Positions 1 through 10,323 of a DNA stretch of 24,639 nucleotides are shown piece by piece. The stretch's first letter is position 1. Each line of letters opens with the position of its first letter. Source of the stretch: Dipetalonema caudispina. Lineage: Eukaryota > Nematoda > Chromadorea > Rhabditida > Onchocercidae. Under the pieces are notes generated by a model. That model did no database searches. It was not told the DNA's origin and was given only the letters and a program-made list of their open reading frames with translations. A program made the translations under genes and the position numbers. Location of the stretch: contig JABVXV010000582.1 of the NCBI GenBank assembly GCA_013365325.1, positions 1 through 24,639 of the forward strand. The letters are read 5' to 3'.

Positions 1-59
1 ACTGGTTTTTGATCGGAATTTACGAATTGCATATTTCATATTTGAATGCCTGACTTTTT

Positions 60-165
60 TTTTTCTAAAATTTGTGGTAATTTACCAAGAATTAATATCT
101 GTATGAAATGCAGTCAGATTCATCTTGAATCTCAGAGTACCTTCATCTAACTTGGTTCAAATTTT
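60..165. repeat. Duplicated block, copy 1 (copy 2 at 10571-10669)
   Basis: About 100 bases align with 10571-10669 at roughly 80% identity by eye, with one gap of about four bases. Shared landmarks are AAAATTTGTG, TTACCAAGAATTAAT, CTTGAATCTCAGAG and TGGTTCAAATTTTAT. The block covers a minus-strand exon and its 5' splice donor, so it is better read as paralogous genes than as a transposon. Confidence 0.75.
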
Positions 166-868
166 ATATTTTAGTTATAATGAATGGAAAAAATTGTTGC
201 TTGCACAGCAATTGTAATGTTTATATTTATTATCATCAAGTTAACTCAATCAGAAAAAAGCTACAAAATCAAAATTTATAGGAAAGGTGTGCGAAGTTTT
301 AAAAATCAAAGCATCGGATTATTTCGAAAATGAAATAGGTCAGAGAGAAATTGAAATATGTCTTTATTTATTCCATGATAAATGGAAAATACACAATTTT
401 TGTTTAATTCAACCAAATAATTGTGAAAATCATCAAGTTTAATAATTGTTTAAACTTTCCTAAAATGATTTTGAGTTTTTTTCGACGATTGAAGTGTTAA
501 TGAAATATTTCATGCAATTTTTCAATTGTTAACAGAAGAGTGAGAGGTGCAACAAATTATAATGCAAACATATGTTGATAATAGTAAGAGACAAATGATA
601 TACAGAAATTAAAATCAGTTCAGCATTTACATTTCGCGGATTATGGCGTTGGTGAGCAATTATGACTATAAGAAGAAATAGACTGTCATTATTAAATAAT
701 TAGGTGTGTTTTCAGCTTAATAATATATAAATGAATTCTGAATTTACGTTTACGTGCGTATCAATGTGCTAAGTTTGCGTTTGTGTTAGTACGCTGTACA
801 CGTGTTCGTATATATTATAATATTTACCATATTTACACAGTGAAATTTTTATTCTGCATAATATTTTA
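86..868 (-). CDS. Partial gene at left edge, paralogue of the cysteine-rich gene at 10.3-11.7 kb
   Basis: I see up to three exons on the minus strand: 828 to about 868, 631-665 and 86-150. The best supported is 86-150. It starts after an AACCAAG acceptor, encodes LDEGTLRFKMNLTAFHTDIN plus Ser, and leaves phase 2 at a GTAAAT donor; the next exon would lie off the window. Exon 631-665 (IIAHQRHNPRN) enters in phase 1 after TTCTTATAG and leaves in phase 0 at GTAAAT. The exon ending at 828 closes with LCRIKISLCKYG in phase 1; its own start is not resolved. The order, phases and near-equal intron lengths (480 and 467 bases) parallel the gene at 10324-11747, and the 86-150 region is clearly alike in DNA. 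Function is unknown, and no start codon or full frame is visible. The gene could be decayed. Confidence 0.45.
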
Positions 869-1063
869 AAAAGAAATCAAAAAATGATTTCAATTTGATT
901 GTTTTAAAACTGAGCGGAAAATTGTATAAAATTGGGTTGGTATGGAAATATTTCTGGGACATTATTATTGGCGGAATCGACTTAAATTTACTTAAATTTT
1001 AAACATTTGATTTCAAATTCAGCTTGTCATACAGACTTCACTTTAAATTAGTACACTTATAGC

Positions 1064-1069
1064 TTTATT
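1064..1069 (-). promoter_or_regulatory. Candidate polyadenylation signal AATAAA for the 1241-2660 gene
   Basis: TTTATT on the plus strand reads AATAAA on the minus strand, about 172 bases past the stop codon of the five-exon gene. Position and sequence fit a cleavage signal. It is a hexamer match only. Confidence 0.45.
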
Positions 1070-1240
1070 CAACTGAATTTTATATTTCATCTTAATGTTT
1101 TGAATTTTGAAAAAGCACCAAATATGAAAACAAATAGGCACATATGAAGTGAAAAGTGAATTTTGAATAAAGATTAGAAATGGAATTAAAATTTAAAAAT
1201 GGTAATTTTAGTCCTTGCATTTAGTGCTTGTTTCGCTATT

Positions 1241-1788
1241 TCAATTATGCTTCTGTTTCTCGGTGAGTTCTTTCTGTTCATACTTCTGACATTCTTTCTT
1301 TTCCAATTTTTGCTAAATTTAACAATTTGAAAAAATTTGCAATGAACAAAAACACGAAAATGAATGAATTTCTGTAGCCAGCAAAAAAATTTGAATGCTC
1401 GGATAATTTTTTAGCTATTTTTCCTACAAATCCTAAAACGTAATGCAGTAAAATTATTTTGACCAAGAAAAAAACATTTATTACCGTATTTCCCATTACT
1501 GATTGATAAAAATCACTTAATAGTTCACTCTGAAATTTTTTCAAATATATTGTCTTACATGATAAATCGATGATAGTGACCTCTTACCGGATGATAGTTA
1601 CAAATATTTCAATTCCTAAGTGTTTATCATTTATAACAAAAAAAGTAAATTCTAATAGAAACCGTTTCTCATACCTTATCTGATACATCAAATACTGAAC
1701 TGGCATCCACTGATAAATCGTTTAATCGATCTTTGCTTGTTTTTTCATCTTGTAATTTCGTTTCCTTCCCTGATTGTTTTGATACTGC

Positions 1789-1819
<31 letters not shown>

Positions 1820-2660
1820 AAGTTTTAAATTGTTCGAAAATGATTAAAATGATGCTATCATCACTAATTAGTCATTATGTTATGAAGATAACTGTATGAT
1901 TCATGTACAAATTTTCCAAAAAGCTGTTAGAAGTTAAGAATAAAAACGAAGAAGTTTACTTAAACTTTCCTCTTACCCTATTATTTCCCTGTTGAGAATA
2001 AATTAATGTAGTAATTTTTGTATTAAAAGCTTCAGTAATTTGCTTCTTTTAAAATACTTCATATTACTTTCATGATTCCATGCTACATTCATCATTTCGT
2101 TCAATCATAATAACTTTTTCTTCACGATATTATTTTACCTGTTATATCATCTGTTTCTGCTGTGGTATCAAATGCTGATGATTTTTTGTCAATTTTATAA
2201 TTGATGCCAGCCGGAGGTTTAATATCATGAGATAGAGATTTGAAGTTAAATTGAGATTTTGTGTTAATTGCAGACTCATTGTCAATTGTAAGATCGGTTT
2301 CAGCTATAGACTTATCGTCAATTATAGTAGATTTCAGCGTATTTCTCTTAAAAACAAAAAAAAAAAAAAAATCACAAATATCCGATGTATAATTTAAATT
2401 TTTTTTGTTTGATGTAATAACGATTTTTACAGTTCGTATTTTCCATCTAATTAGGCCACCTTTCAAATAACAAAATTTCAATCATTTCTAATTAAAGGAA
2501 AATTTTTAGAGCTATTCAATTGATCACTTCATATAATCTTACAACAACAGATTTATAATTAATATTTTTTTGATCAAAGAGTGTAAAAATATCATCCAAA
2601 TATTTCGTTACTTACCTTTGTTCGACTACAAACGCAGACAATATAAAACATTGTTGTCAT
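1241..2660 (-). CDS. Five-exon gene, 159-residue hydrophilic protein of unknown family
   Basis: Minus-strand exons are 2616-2660, 2139-2346, 1675-1784, 1485-1529 and 1241-1312. All phases agree (0, 1, 0, 0) and the 480 coding bases end in TGA. Every donor is GT and every acceptor AG, most with a clear pyrimidine tract. The start MTTMFYIVCVCSRTK has a short hydrophobic run and is a weak signal peptide at best; the frame stays open for 17 codons upstream (to 2711) without an ATG, so this exon could be internal. The rest is charged and rich in Ser, Thr, Asp and Lys (for example TIIDDKSIAETDLTIDNES, SKQSGKETKLQDEKTSKDR). A Lys/Glu/Gln-rich tail (QKLEKKECQKYEQKELTEKQ) ends the protein. It looks mostly disordered. 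I do not recognise the family. Codon patterns and phase agreement make a real gene likely. Confidence 0.78.
1789..1814. repeat. (AG)13 microsatellite forming the pyrimidine tract of a splice acceptor
   Basis: Thirteen AG units on the plus strand read as (CT)13 followed by GCAG on the minus strand, directly before the exon 1675-1784. The microsatellite therefore serves as the polypyrimidine tract of intron 2 of the minus-strand gene. Confidence 0.9.
2355..2371. repeat. Poly(A) tract, poly(T) on minus strand before an exon
   Basis: A run of about 17 A on the plus strand lies a few bases outside the exon 2139-2346. It gives the minus-strand acceptor a T-rich tract ending TTTTTAAG. Confidence 0.8.
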
Positions 2661-3911
2661 TGAGAAGGAGATAATTTTGAAAAGCAGTAGTGAAATTCCC
2701 TTGAAAAACTTTTCTTATAATTAAATAGTAATATCAATTAATAATAATAATAATAACATTATATAAGCAGAAAATGCTGAATGAGAAGGAAATGATATCG
2801 CAACCGAAATTGTCGACATTTGTTCTTTTTCATTAAGCAACATTAAGACACAAATACAAATAATAATGAATATGTCATGTTAATCGAATTTTATATTATT
2901 TTGTTTCTAAACTCAATTTTAATTGTAAAATATGCAAATTTTTGATCAGAATTTCAATTATTTTATGCATATTTATGAGCTGCTCAGTGAAAATATTGCA
3001 GTTATTGTAATTCATTGATAGTGAAAGTTTGTGTTAAATGAACCAAATAATTCTTTAAATGTTCGATAAATTTCAATATGCAAATAATTTTATTCTTATT
3101 TGATTATATTCAAACATGAAATTAAAAGCATAAAATATACAAATGTAAATGTTTAATTAATTTATAGCAATTTTGCGATAGGGAAACTTTCGTTGCTCGG
3201 TTTTCTATAAAAAAAATTATATTTTAAGTTTTTGTAGGAGCAATGAAAATTTTTTGCTAAAATAATTGATTATTGAATGATTGTTTGCTTATTAATCATT
3301 CTACTGCCTTTCATATTTTTTAGCAGCTTTAAAATAAATCTTTAAGAGTAATAAATTGTTACTTAAATTACACTGGAATAACATTGGATATGTTAATTGT
3401 ACTAAAGAAATCTTTCTTGAAATTAGTACTAATTATTTCTTCATTAACTTCTTTACTTCTCTTAACAATGATTTAAATTAACTGTGAGTTATGATTTATT
3501 ATGTTATGTAAATTATCATTTTGATTGAAAAGGTATTATCAGTGATCTCATCAAAAAGTATGCTTTAAAGTATTTGTATCATTCGATTTATGTAAACTGT
3601 TCATCCATCATGAAATTCAAAATATGCGTACGGAAGAATTCTTTTATTTTCTTTCCTTCTAAAGTTCAGATTAATTATCAGAACTATTTTAAATTGATAA
3701 CTACTACTTCCCAATTGTTGGACCTAAGCAAATGCTTTTTTATCCAAGGGTGAACTTTGTTCAAAAATAATTTGATCTTTTTAAATTAATAATAATAATA
3801 ATAATAAAGGAAAGGAATATTATGTAAAAAATGGCATGGCCATAAAAATAGATTTATTAAACTCACTTTAATTATTATTCTGATCAATTTAAGTTATTGC
3901 ATAAAATTTTT
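2661..3911. other. Intergenic, no supported gene
   Basis: AT-rich sequence with short ATT/AAT runs at about 2741-2757 and 3787-3808. A 52-codon plus-strand frame from 3610 (MKFKICVRKNSFIFFPSK onward) ends in TGA and does not join in phase to the next gene. A short hydrophobic frame starts with ATG near 3390. Neither is supported well enough to call. Confidence 0.5.
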
Positions 3912-4524
3912 ATGTTGTTTGTCTCTTTTGCTGTGATAGGTAAACAAAAAAAAAAAAAAAAAAGAAAGAACGCAACATTATGAATATAAAAAGAAAAGGG
4001 TCAACTTTTCCAGTTTTCTTTCAGAAGATTTATCTGAAGTAATTGAAAGAGTTTTGAACATTTCAAAAACTATCATACATCTTTCAAATTCCACTGTCAT
4101 TAATAAATTTTAATATTAAATATTGCAAAATTAGACTTTTTAGCATTTGGTATACTTTTAATAATTAACTTAACTTATTCTGAAAAATATTTTACAACTA
4201 ATTTAATATCTAATGTATGTATTTTGCTTAATTTTTTAGTTTTTAATTTCATGTATTCTGAAGAGAGAATTTTAATTTCTTGTATTATTAAACACATTAC
4301 TTTTCACAGAAACGTAAATTTCGACGATATTCATTTGATGCTGGTTCCAACAATGGAATTTTAGCGCAGGTGTTGAAGGATTTAAAATTATAAAACGGAT
4401 TCAAACCACAAAGAATGACCTGAAAGAAATGCCTTTAGAAGAAATATCTTATAATGATGATAGCAAGGCTGTAGAAGATCTAAATGATCATACAAATTCT
4501 CATGTTTATCAGTTTTATAAATAA
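3912..4524 (+). CDS. Small three-exon gene, probable secreted peptide precursor, frameshifted in exon 3
   Basis: Plus-strand exons are 3912-3939 (MLFVSFAVI, hydrophobic start), 4025-4095 (DLSEVIERVLNISKTIIHLS plus NST) and 4310 onward. Phases match (1, then 0), with donors GTAAAC and GTCATT and acceptors TTTCTTTCAG and TTTTCACAG. Exon 3 opens with KRKFRR, a dibasic cleavage-like site, then YSFDAGSNNGILAQVLKDLK and a stop at 4391-4393. One frame over, the reading stays open from there to 4524 (IIKRIQTTKNDLKEMPLEEI and on to HVYQFYK), with good codon sense. One extra A in the AAAA run at 4385-4388 would join the two frames into about 104 residues. The signal peptide is short. The gene resembles a neuropeptide-like or small secreted precursor, but I recognise no family. 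It may be a true truncation, a recent pseudogene or a sequence error. Confidence 0.6.
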
Positions 4525-4525
4525 A
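4520..4525 (+). promoter_or_regulatory. AATAAA polyadenylation signal overlapping the distal stop codon
   Basis: AATAAA overlaps the TAA that closes the longer exon-3 frame of the small plus-strand gene. The overlap supports that frame having been the original C-terminus. Confidence 0.5.
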
Positions 4526-5753
4526 TCATAGAGAATGTAATGGTATCTAATATTTGCAATGATTAAATTTATAAATTTAACATTTATATGCAACTAAATA
4601 TGAGGGAATTCTGCAGGGATTAATAAGTTTTTCAAACGAGGAAACTTTTAATACTAAGAAAAACGGCTTCAATTTTACATAAATAGGAATATTTTCCGGA
4701 ATGAAACCATTTTAATGTATCATTGTCATCATTTTTCATGATGTTTCAGTTTTTCGATTAAAAATGATTTCTTGAGAAAAGAAGTTATTTAATTTCTATT
4801 TATTATTCAGTAAACATATCAAAATACTGCAATGTTGGAAATTCTCAATCTCAGCAATTTTTTTTTTTTAACAATGTGAAAAATGCTGCTAAAGTTATTG
4901 ATAGCGGAAACTGTTTGATATATTCTATTTTCGTCCAACGAAAATAAAAAAAAAATTTTATTTTGATTACTATTTCCTACAAATTGTACTAGAAAAGATT
5001 TTTAAATAGTTTTCTTGCAATTCCTATCGATTAGTTCATTTTATTTTATCAAAGTTGCATTGGAAAAAGGCAATCATAATTAATTGAAAATTAAAAGATC
5101 GTTTGAAAGTGCTGAAAAATCTCTTTTTTTTTTCAGACCTCTTTTGAGAAAAATGAAAACTTTTTTAAATCTAATATCAATTTAGTATAATTAATTTTCA
5201 TTCTATTTAAATCTGTAAATTAAAATTCTTTAAAGTTCATCCGAATATCTTGCAATCGTTGTATCTTGAAAGAATAAATCAATTATTTCCGTTGTTTTTC
5301 TTCATTTGCTTAATTTTCTTAAAGAGTAATTTATTTCTGTTGTAATATAATTTTGAATTTATTTCATTTATTGAAGAAAATACAATCGATTTATCCATTG
5401 TTACATTATCAGTTTATTGTCAATATATTTATTTTAGCAAACAGATAGTAATTGCAAATCAAACCACACTAAGAGCATGCTATTTGGCACGAATGCATGA
5501 AAACTTGAAGCCTAATTAAAGAGTATTAATTACTGATACAATTAACATAGTGTTTAATGCATAACTATTATTTTAGAAAGCATCTAAATTAAATTGTTTT
5601 GCAATATTAATATATATATCTCAAGCTATTTATTTTCTCCATGTAATGATAAATTTACTTTAATAATGAATACTTGCAAATATTTCCTGATTTAAATATT
5701 TTATGCAAAAGAAGTGGTTGGAATATTCCGAAATAATAGATTTAAATGAAGTA
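4526..5753. other. Intergenic, nothing coding seen
   Basis: AT-rich sequence with several A and T runs. I see no splice-bounded open stretch on either strand. A minus-strand AATAAA candidate lies at 5629-5634. Confidence 0.5.
5629..5634 (-). promoter_or_regulatory. Candidate AATAAA signal for the PGAP2-like gene
   Basis: TTTATT on the plus strand is AATAAA on the minus strand, about 120 bases beyond the TGA at 5754-5756. Confidence 0.45.
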
Positions 5754-8439
5754 TCAAAATGCAGTTTCTTTCATTTCAATACTACGACCCATCAGCCGTT
5801 TTTTATTTATATGATACTGTGAACGACAATGCTCAAATTTTCCTCCTTTTCGAAAATTTTCAGGATTCATTGGTTCACATTCACCTGAGCATGTACGTGG
5901 ATACATAAGAAACCTGAAATACTGAGCTAATACTATTTTAACATGGTTGTTATTGTTTAAAATTGTTTTTCCAATGAAATCATTTTGAAAATTCTTTGTT
6001 GAAAATTTTTTTAAACTACTTTGAAGAGAGCAGAAAAACCTTAAATTGCGTGTATCAGCAATTGCTGTTAAATGGAACGATGCACTAGAAATAATTAGTA
6101 TATATTCGCATATTGCATGATAAGGTGGCACTAAAAATATATCAATCAAAACGAGTGAGAGAAAGACTTATCAATTATTTTAACAGCATGCAACTTATCA
6201 ATTTTTCAAACTTGAAATTTTAAGAAAAAAACGGAAATAAATTCAGCGTAAATTGGAAATTATAACATATCATTATTGCTTTGTTGTTTCACGTGAAAAT
6301 GTGTGTCCACTAGCTATGCCTTTATTTAATGCTAACGGACGCGTAAATCTATATGTTGCGGCTAACAATATTGCTATTAGTTCATTTCAAATCATTTTAT
6401 TCAACAGATACGTGGATATTTCTTCCATCAATTTGAATTGTATTAGGTAGTGAAACAGTTGGTAATATTTTTTTAATTGATAAGTCATTTTATTACTGAT
6501 TACTTAATTATAATTGTTTTCTTTAATTATCAACTCATTTATCGCTCATCAAGTTCTGATCAATTCATAAGTTAGCTGTTAATTAAATGAATATAATCAA
6601 ACCGTAATAATGACATGTGGGTGAATTGATAAATATATTGTGGAAAATAATCACTTGTGGAGTTACAATACCAAATGCAATCAAACATAACAATTTGATT
6701 ACCACACATATCTGATCAATCGTCTGAAAATTACAATTTGATAGCGGCAAAAGTTAATGATAACGATGAAGTTCATTGTTTGGATTTTGAAATGAAGATG
6801 AAAAAAAGAAATGGTTACAATCGATCATCTTACCATATCATAATTGTTTTCTCTTGGATATGCATTCATTTCATCAAAATAAACTAAAACTTTATTAATT
6901 CTGTATTTCAAATATCTTGGAATCAATACCATTTATGTTTTCCTTTAATTTCTTATCGTTTATTACTAAAATTGAATTTATTCATAAAAGGAAAAGTTCA
7001 ACAGATAATAATGCATATAAATTGAAATTGCTGAAAAAAATTGTAAAATTTAATTGATTATGTCAAACAAATTATTAAATATTAGAATCTGTATTGTGTC
7101 TGCAAAATATATCACCTCGGATTTTCGGCTCCTTCGATAAACAGTTGTTGCAGTAGATGTGATCATATGTAGTAGAGCGCTGATTACAAATAAATTAAAT
7201 GATATCTTATATAAAACTGAAATTTGGGAGATTTTTAGAATGTTTTAAAAATTTGAAATGTGTCTAAAGTGCTTTTTATAAGATACCAAAAATACTTATT
7301 TTAGTAAAATAAATATTAAAAGTGGAATAAATTATTTTGCTAATTATGCATTTTCTTTCTCTTTTAAGAGAAAAAGCTAACTTTGATAATCTTGACGAAT
7401 GGTATTGATTGAGAAAAGAGTACAGAATGAAACTTCAAGTAATAGCAAAATGGGTACAGCTCCATTGCACCAACGATACCATAACCATTCTTTGGTTGAA
7501 GGACAACATTGTGCATTAATGACAGTATTTAAGTAACTTTGAAATAATCGAATTGAAGTTGGAATACAAGTTGCTATACGAAATGATACATTCGCTTGCA
7601 CGGTAAGTTCAAGTAATCGAAGCATTGATGGTAGATAACAACTGGGTATCGCTGTTGATGTGAAATTCTATCAAACATCTTTTTTAATTTATTCAATTTT
7701 CTTTTTTTATAATTCATTCTATTTCATTTTTTACATTATATCACTATTATATTGCATGAAATATTATTTCGAATTAAAATTTTTCCGTATTTTTTGAAAT
7801 TATTTAAATTTTACTAATTGGGTATGAATTTTCCCTTTTATTGAAATTTAAAATTTATTTTATTTTATTTGATTATTGTATTTTTAATTTCTCCCCAATT
7901 GCAATAACAAACCATGCAATATTTTGAGTACCAGCCTGATGCAAATAACCAAGATGACATGCTTCCATCTTCTCTTCGTTTAATATCATAAAAATGACCT
8001 AGGGTTGATCCAATCAAAATAGATGATAAGCTAATTACTGCAAAGATGGAAGATGGTACCAGAAGACGACAATTCATATACGATAAATCATCATTGATAT
8101 CTTCCATATCTTTATCATCTAAATATTGTTTTATGTAATTTGTCAAAAAATTGATTTAAAAATTTTTTCCTAAAATTTATTACTTCATAATTAGTTTTGA
8201 TTTTTCATCCCTAAAATTCTTTCAACAGAACAAATTAAAATTCATATCAGTAATTTGAATAAAATTTAATTTATGAAGCAATAATGAATCAAAGAACTTA
8301 CTACACTGCTTTCTTCTTCGTTCTTCTAATGAAACCTGAAATATTCTCTCATCATTTGTTGGCGATTGTTCAAGTGGACAAATTACAACCATAATGTCGA
8401 AGTAGCAAATGATGATTGTTAATGAATTTTGCTCATTTC
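5754..8439 (-). CDS. PGAP2/FRAG1/DRAM-family multi-pass membrane protein
   Basis: Minus-strand exons are 8302-8439, 7950-8118, 7382-7641, 7116-7216, 7003-7030, 6293-6373, 6040-6130 and 5754-5913, with phases 1, 2, 1, 0, 1, 1, 2. PGAP2 relatives act in the Golgi in fatty-acid remodelling of GPI anchors. Family matches in order: a first helix (PSSIFAVISLSSILIGSTLG), then CYLPSM and SFRIATCIPTSIRLFQSYLN, which mirror the family's NYLPSVSSAIG and WRxxIxLHxxPR; a LLLLE helix; SFNLFVISALLHMITS, matching NAFIVF...LGHM; QFQFICII/ILLAATYRF; and PPYHAICEYILIISSASFHL followed by TAIADTRN, matching VYTIFAILEY...FHMTAWWD. The best in-window start is ATG at 8392, giving about 326 residues, but exon 1 has an upstream acceptor and may be internal. 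The tail is unusual: TCSGECEP and FEHC. The exact donor of exon 6293-6373 is uncertain (6311 also works). Several family residues differ, so this is a diverged member. Confidence 0.82.
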
Positions 8440-10323
8440 CTAAAAGTAAATTTAATTTTTTGAGCAATATTTTTAATGCTTTTGTATTATTAAACGTATT
8501 AATTTTTCAACAGATGTAACATTTCTATGAAATCTAATATCCAATCGAAAAAGTACCGTGTCATAATACTACAGCATCAAACTTTTATGAAATAAATTTC
8601 GGAAAAAAAGGTTATTTGAAAATTAGCACTGAATTAAAAGTTAAGAAGAGGAAAGAATTACAGCTAATGCATTAATAAAATACAATGTAATTGAGAAAGT
8701 AAAATTTAAGTTCAGGAATTACAGTTATTGATAACTGGATGATTGTGATAGCCTATTTAAATTTATCAATCTGTGTTAAAGATAATATAAACTAATTAAG
8801 CAAGTAATATATAACTGTAGTCTTTGATAGTTAAATAATTGTGATAATACAACATTGTAAACCTATTAAATCTCATCAAGCTCTACTGAACCTAATTGAT
8901 TAAACAAATCCTAATTGAACTGGAGAAGTTGAATTCAAATTAGATCAATTGATCAAAAAAGTGTCATCCAGTATTGATTATTGTAGAATGAAATATTTTG
9001 TAAATCAATCCGTTGTTATTGCTGAATAATGTTTGTCTCCTCTTCCTTTTCTTTTTCTTTGTCGACGCAAATAAAATGTTGGTATTTACAAAAGGGATAG
9101 GTAATGAGTTATAATATTGCATAGGTTAATTAATAATGGCAAAATGGTATCCAATTTTTCAAGTAATTATAATGGAATTATTGTTTATTCCAAAAAAAAT
9201 AACTGCTTATTTCGCTTCTATTTGAATTATTTAGATTTATTCAATTATTTTGACCTCATTATATATTCTTGTTGTTTAATTTTAGAGTATATTAATTAAT
9301 CACTGTAATTTTAATGAATCATAATTGTTTCAATGTTGATAAAAAAACTGGCCAAATTTATGATCAACGCAGTAGTTTTTATGTACTTTAATATAAACAG
9401 TAATGAATAATTTCAGTTCAACTTTTTTTTGGATACCGAAAACTCATATGATAAATGTTAAGAATAAAATGATCGATATTTATGAAATAAATATGGAATG
9501 AAAATGACATACTTATATCATTTCCAATAATTTTCTTTCACCTAACATTTATAGTTTTGAAAAATCTCAAAAATAATAGAAAGCACTTTGAAGACTGCTA
9601 AAAGATGCGAATCACAATATCTAAGTATCAATGTAACTGTTGAAAACGTAATTAAATTAATTTATGCTACATTTTAGAAAGTAAATTTCACAACTACATT
9701 TGCATCGTCTTTAAATGTTTCCGAAAAAAAGCATTTTTTATTTTACTTGTTGCATTGGGCCCATCCTTTTTTTTAATCAGTTGATTTCAAGTGTGAATTT
9801 TTAATATCTTAGAACTTATTTCATTTCAAAAGATAACTTTGTTATAAATTGGTTAAGTAGAAACGAAACACTTCGTATCAAGCAAACACTAAGGGGACAT
9901 TATGAATTACATATATATTAAGGAAATTTAACGGATCATGTAAATATTAAGTGAGAAAACATCATGCATCACGTAAATATTAAGTGAGGAAACACTACGA
10001 ATGTTAAGCTATAAATATTGAGTGAGTAACTTTGCCATCACGTAGAACCTAGAAAAATATCTTACCAACACAAAAATTTCGATAATGATTAAATTGTGAA
10101 GAAATTGATTTTATAGTGACTTCATTTGTCTCAACTTGTATTCTGCGAACATATTTCTTGAATTAAATTGCGAATTTCGCAACTCACAATTTTTTCACTA
10201 ATTATACCGATATGTTCATCACATGCATAAAATGAAAAGGAAAAAATTCTATTTAACAGTTTAGATATAGTACATTATACTTCATATTGTGATAAATTTT
10301 GAAATTTCATCACTTCAAATATT
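8440..10323. other. Long stretch without a supported gene
   Basis: AT-rich DNA. A 60-codon plus-strand frame at 9117-9299 is Asn/Tyr/Leu-rich, lacks splice context and looks like chance. A missing first exon of the PGAP2-like gene could lie here on the minus strand, ending in phase 1, but I could not identify it. A short degenerate tandem repeat lies at 9935-10035. Confidence 0.5.
9935..10035. repeat. Degenerate short tandem repeat, three units
   Basis: The core TAAATATTAAGTGAG recurs at 9941 and 9974, and a weaker copy (TAAATATTGAGTGAG) at 10012. Spacings are 33 and 38 bases. The units also share ATCA(T/C)G before the core in the first two. Confidence 0.75.

Noticed and set aside
6253..6450. 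Plus-strand 65-codon frame MEIITYHYCF...
   Set aside because: It is the antisense shadow of the PGAP2-like exon at 6293-6373.
7865..8146. Apparent frameshift in the second PGAP2-like exon, because ACHL in the next frame also resembles the family's THC.
   Set aside because: Using the acceptor at 7641 (ACCCAG) joins the original frame in phase 2 to CYLPSM, so no frameshift is needed.
9117..9299. Plus-strand 60-codon frame.
   Set aside because: Low-complexity Asn/Tyr/Leu/Phe composition in AT-rich DNA, with no splice or family support.
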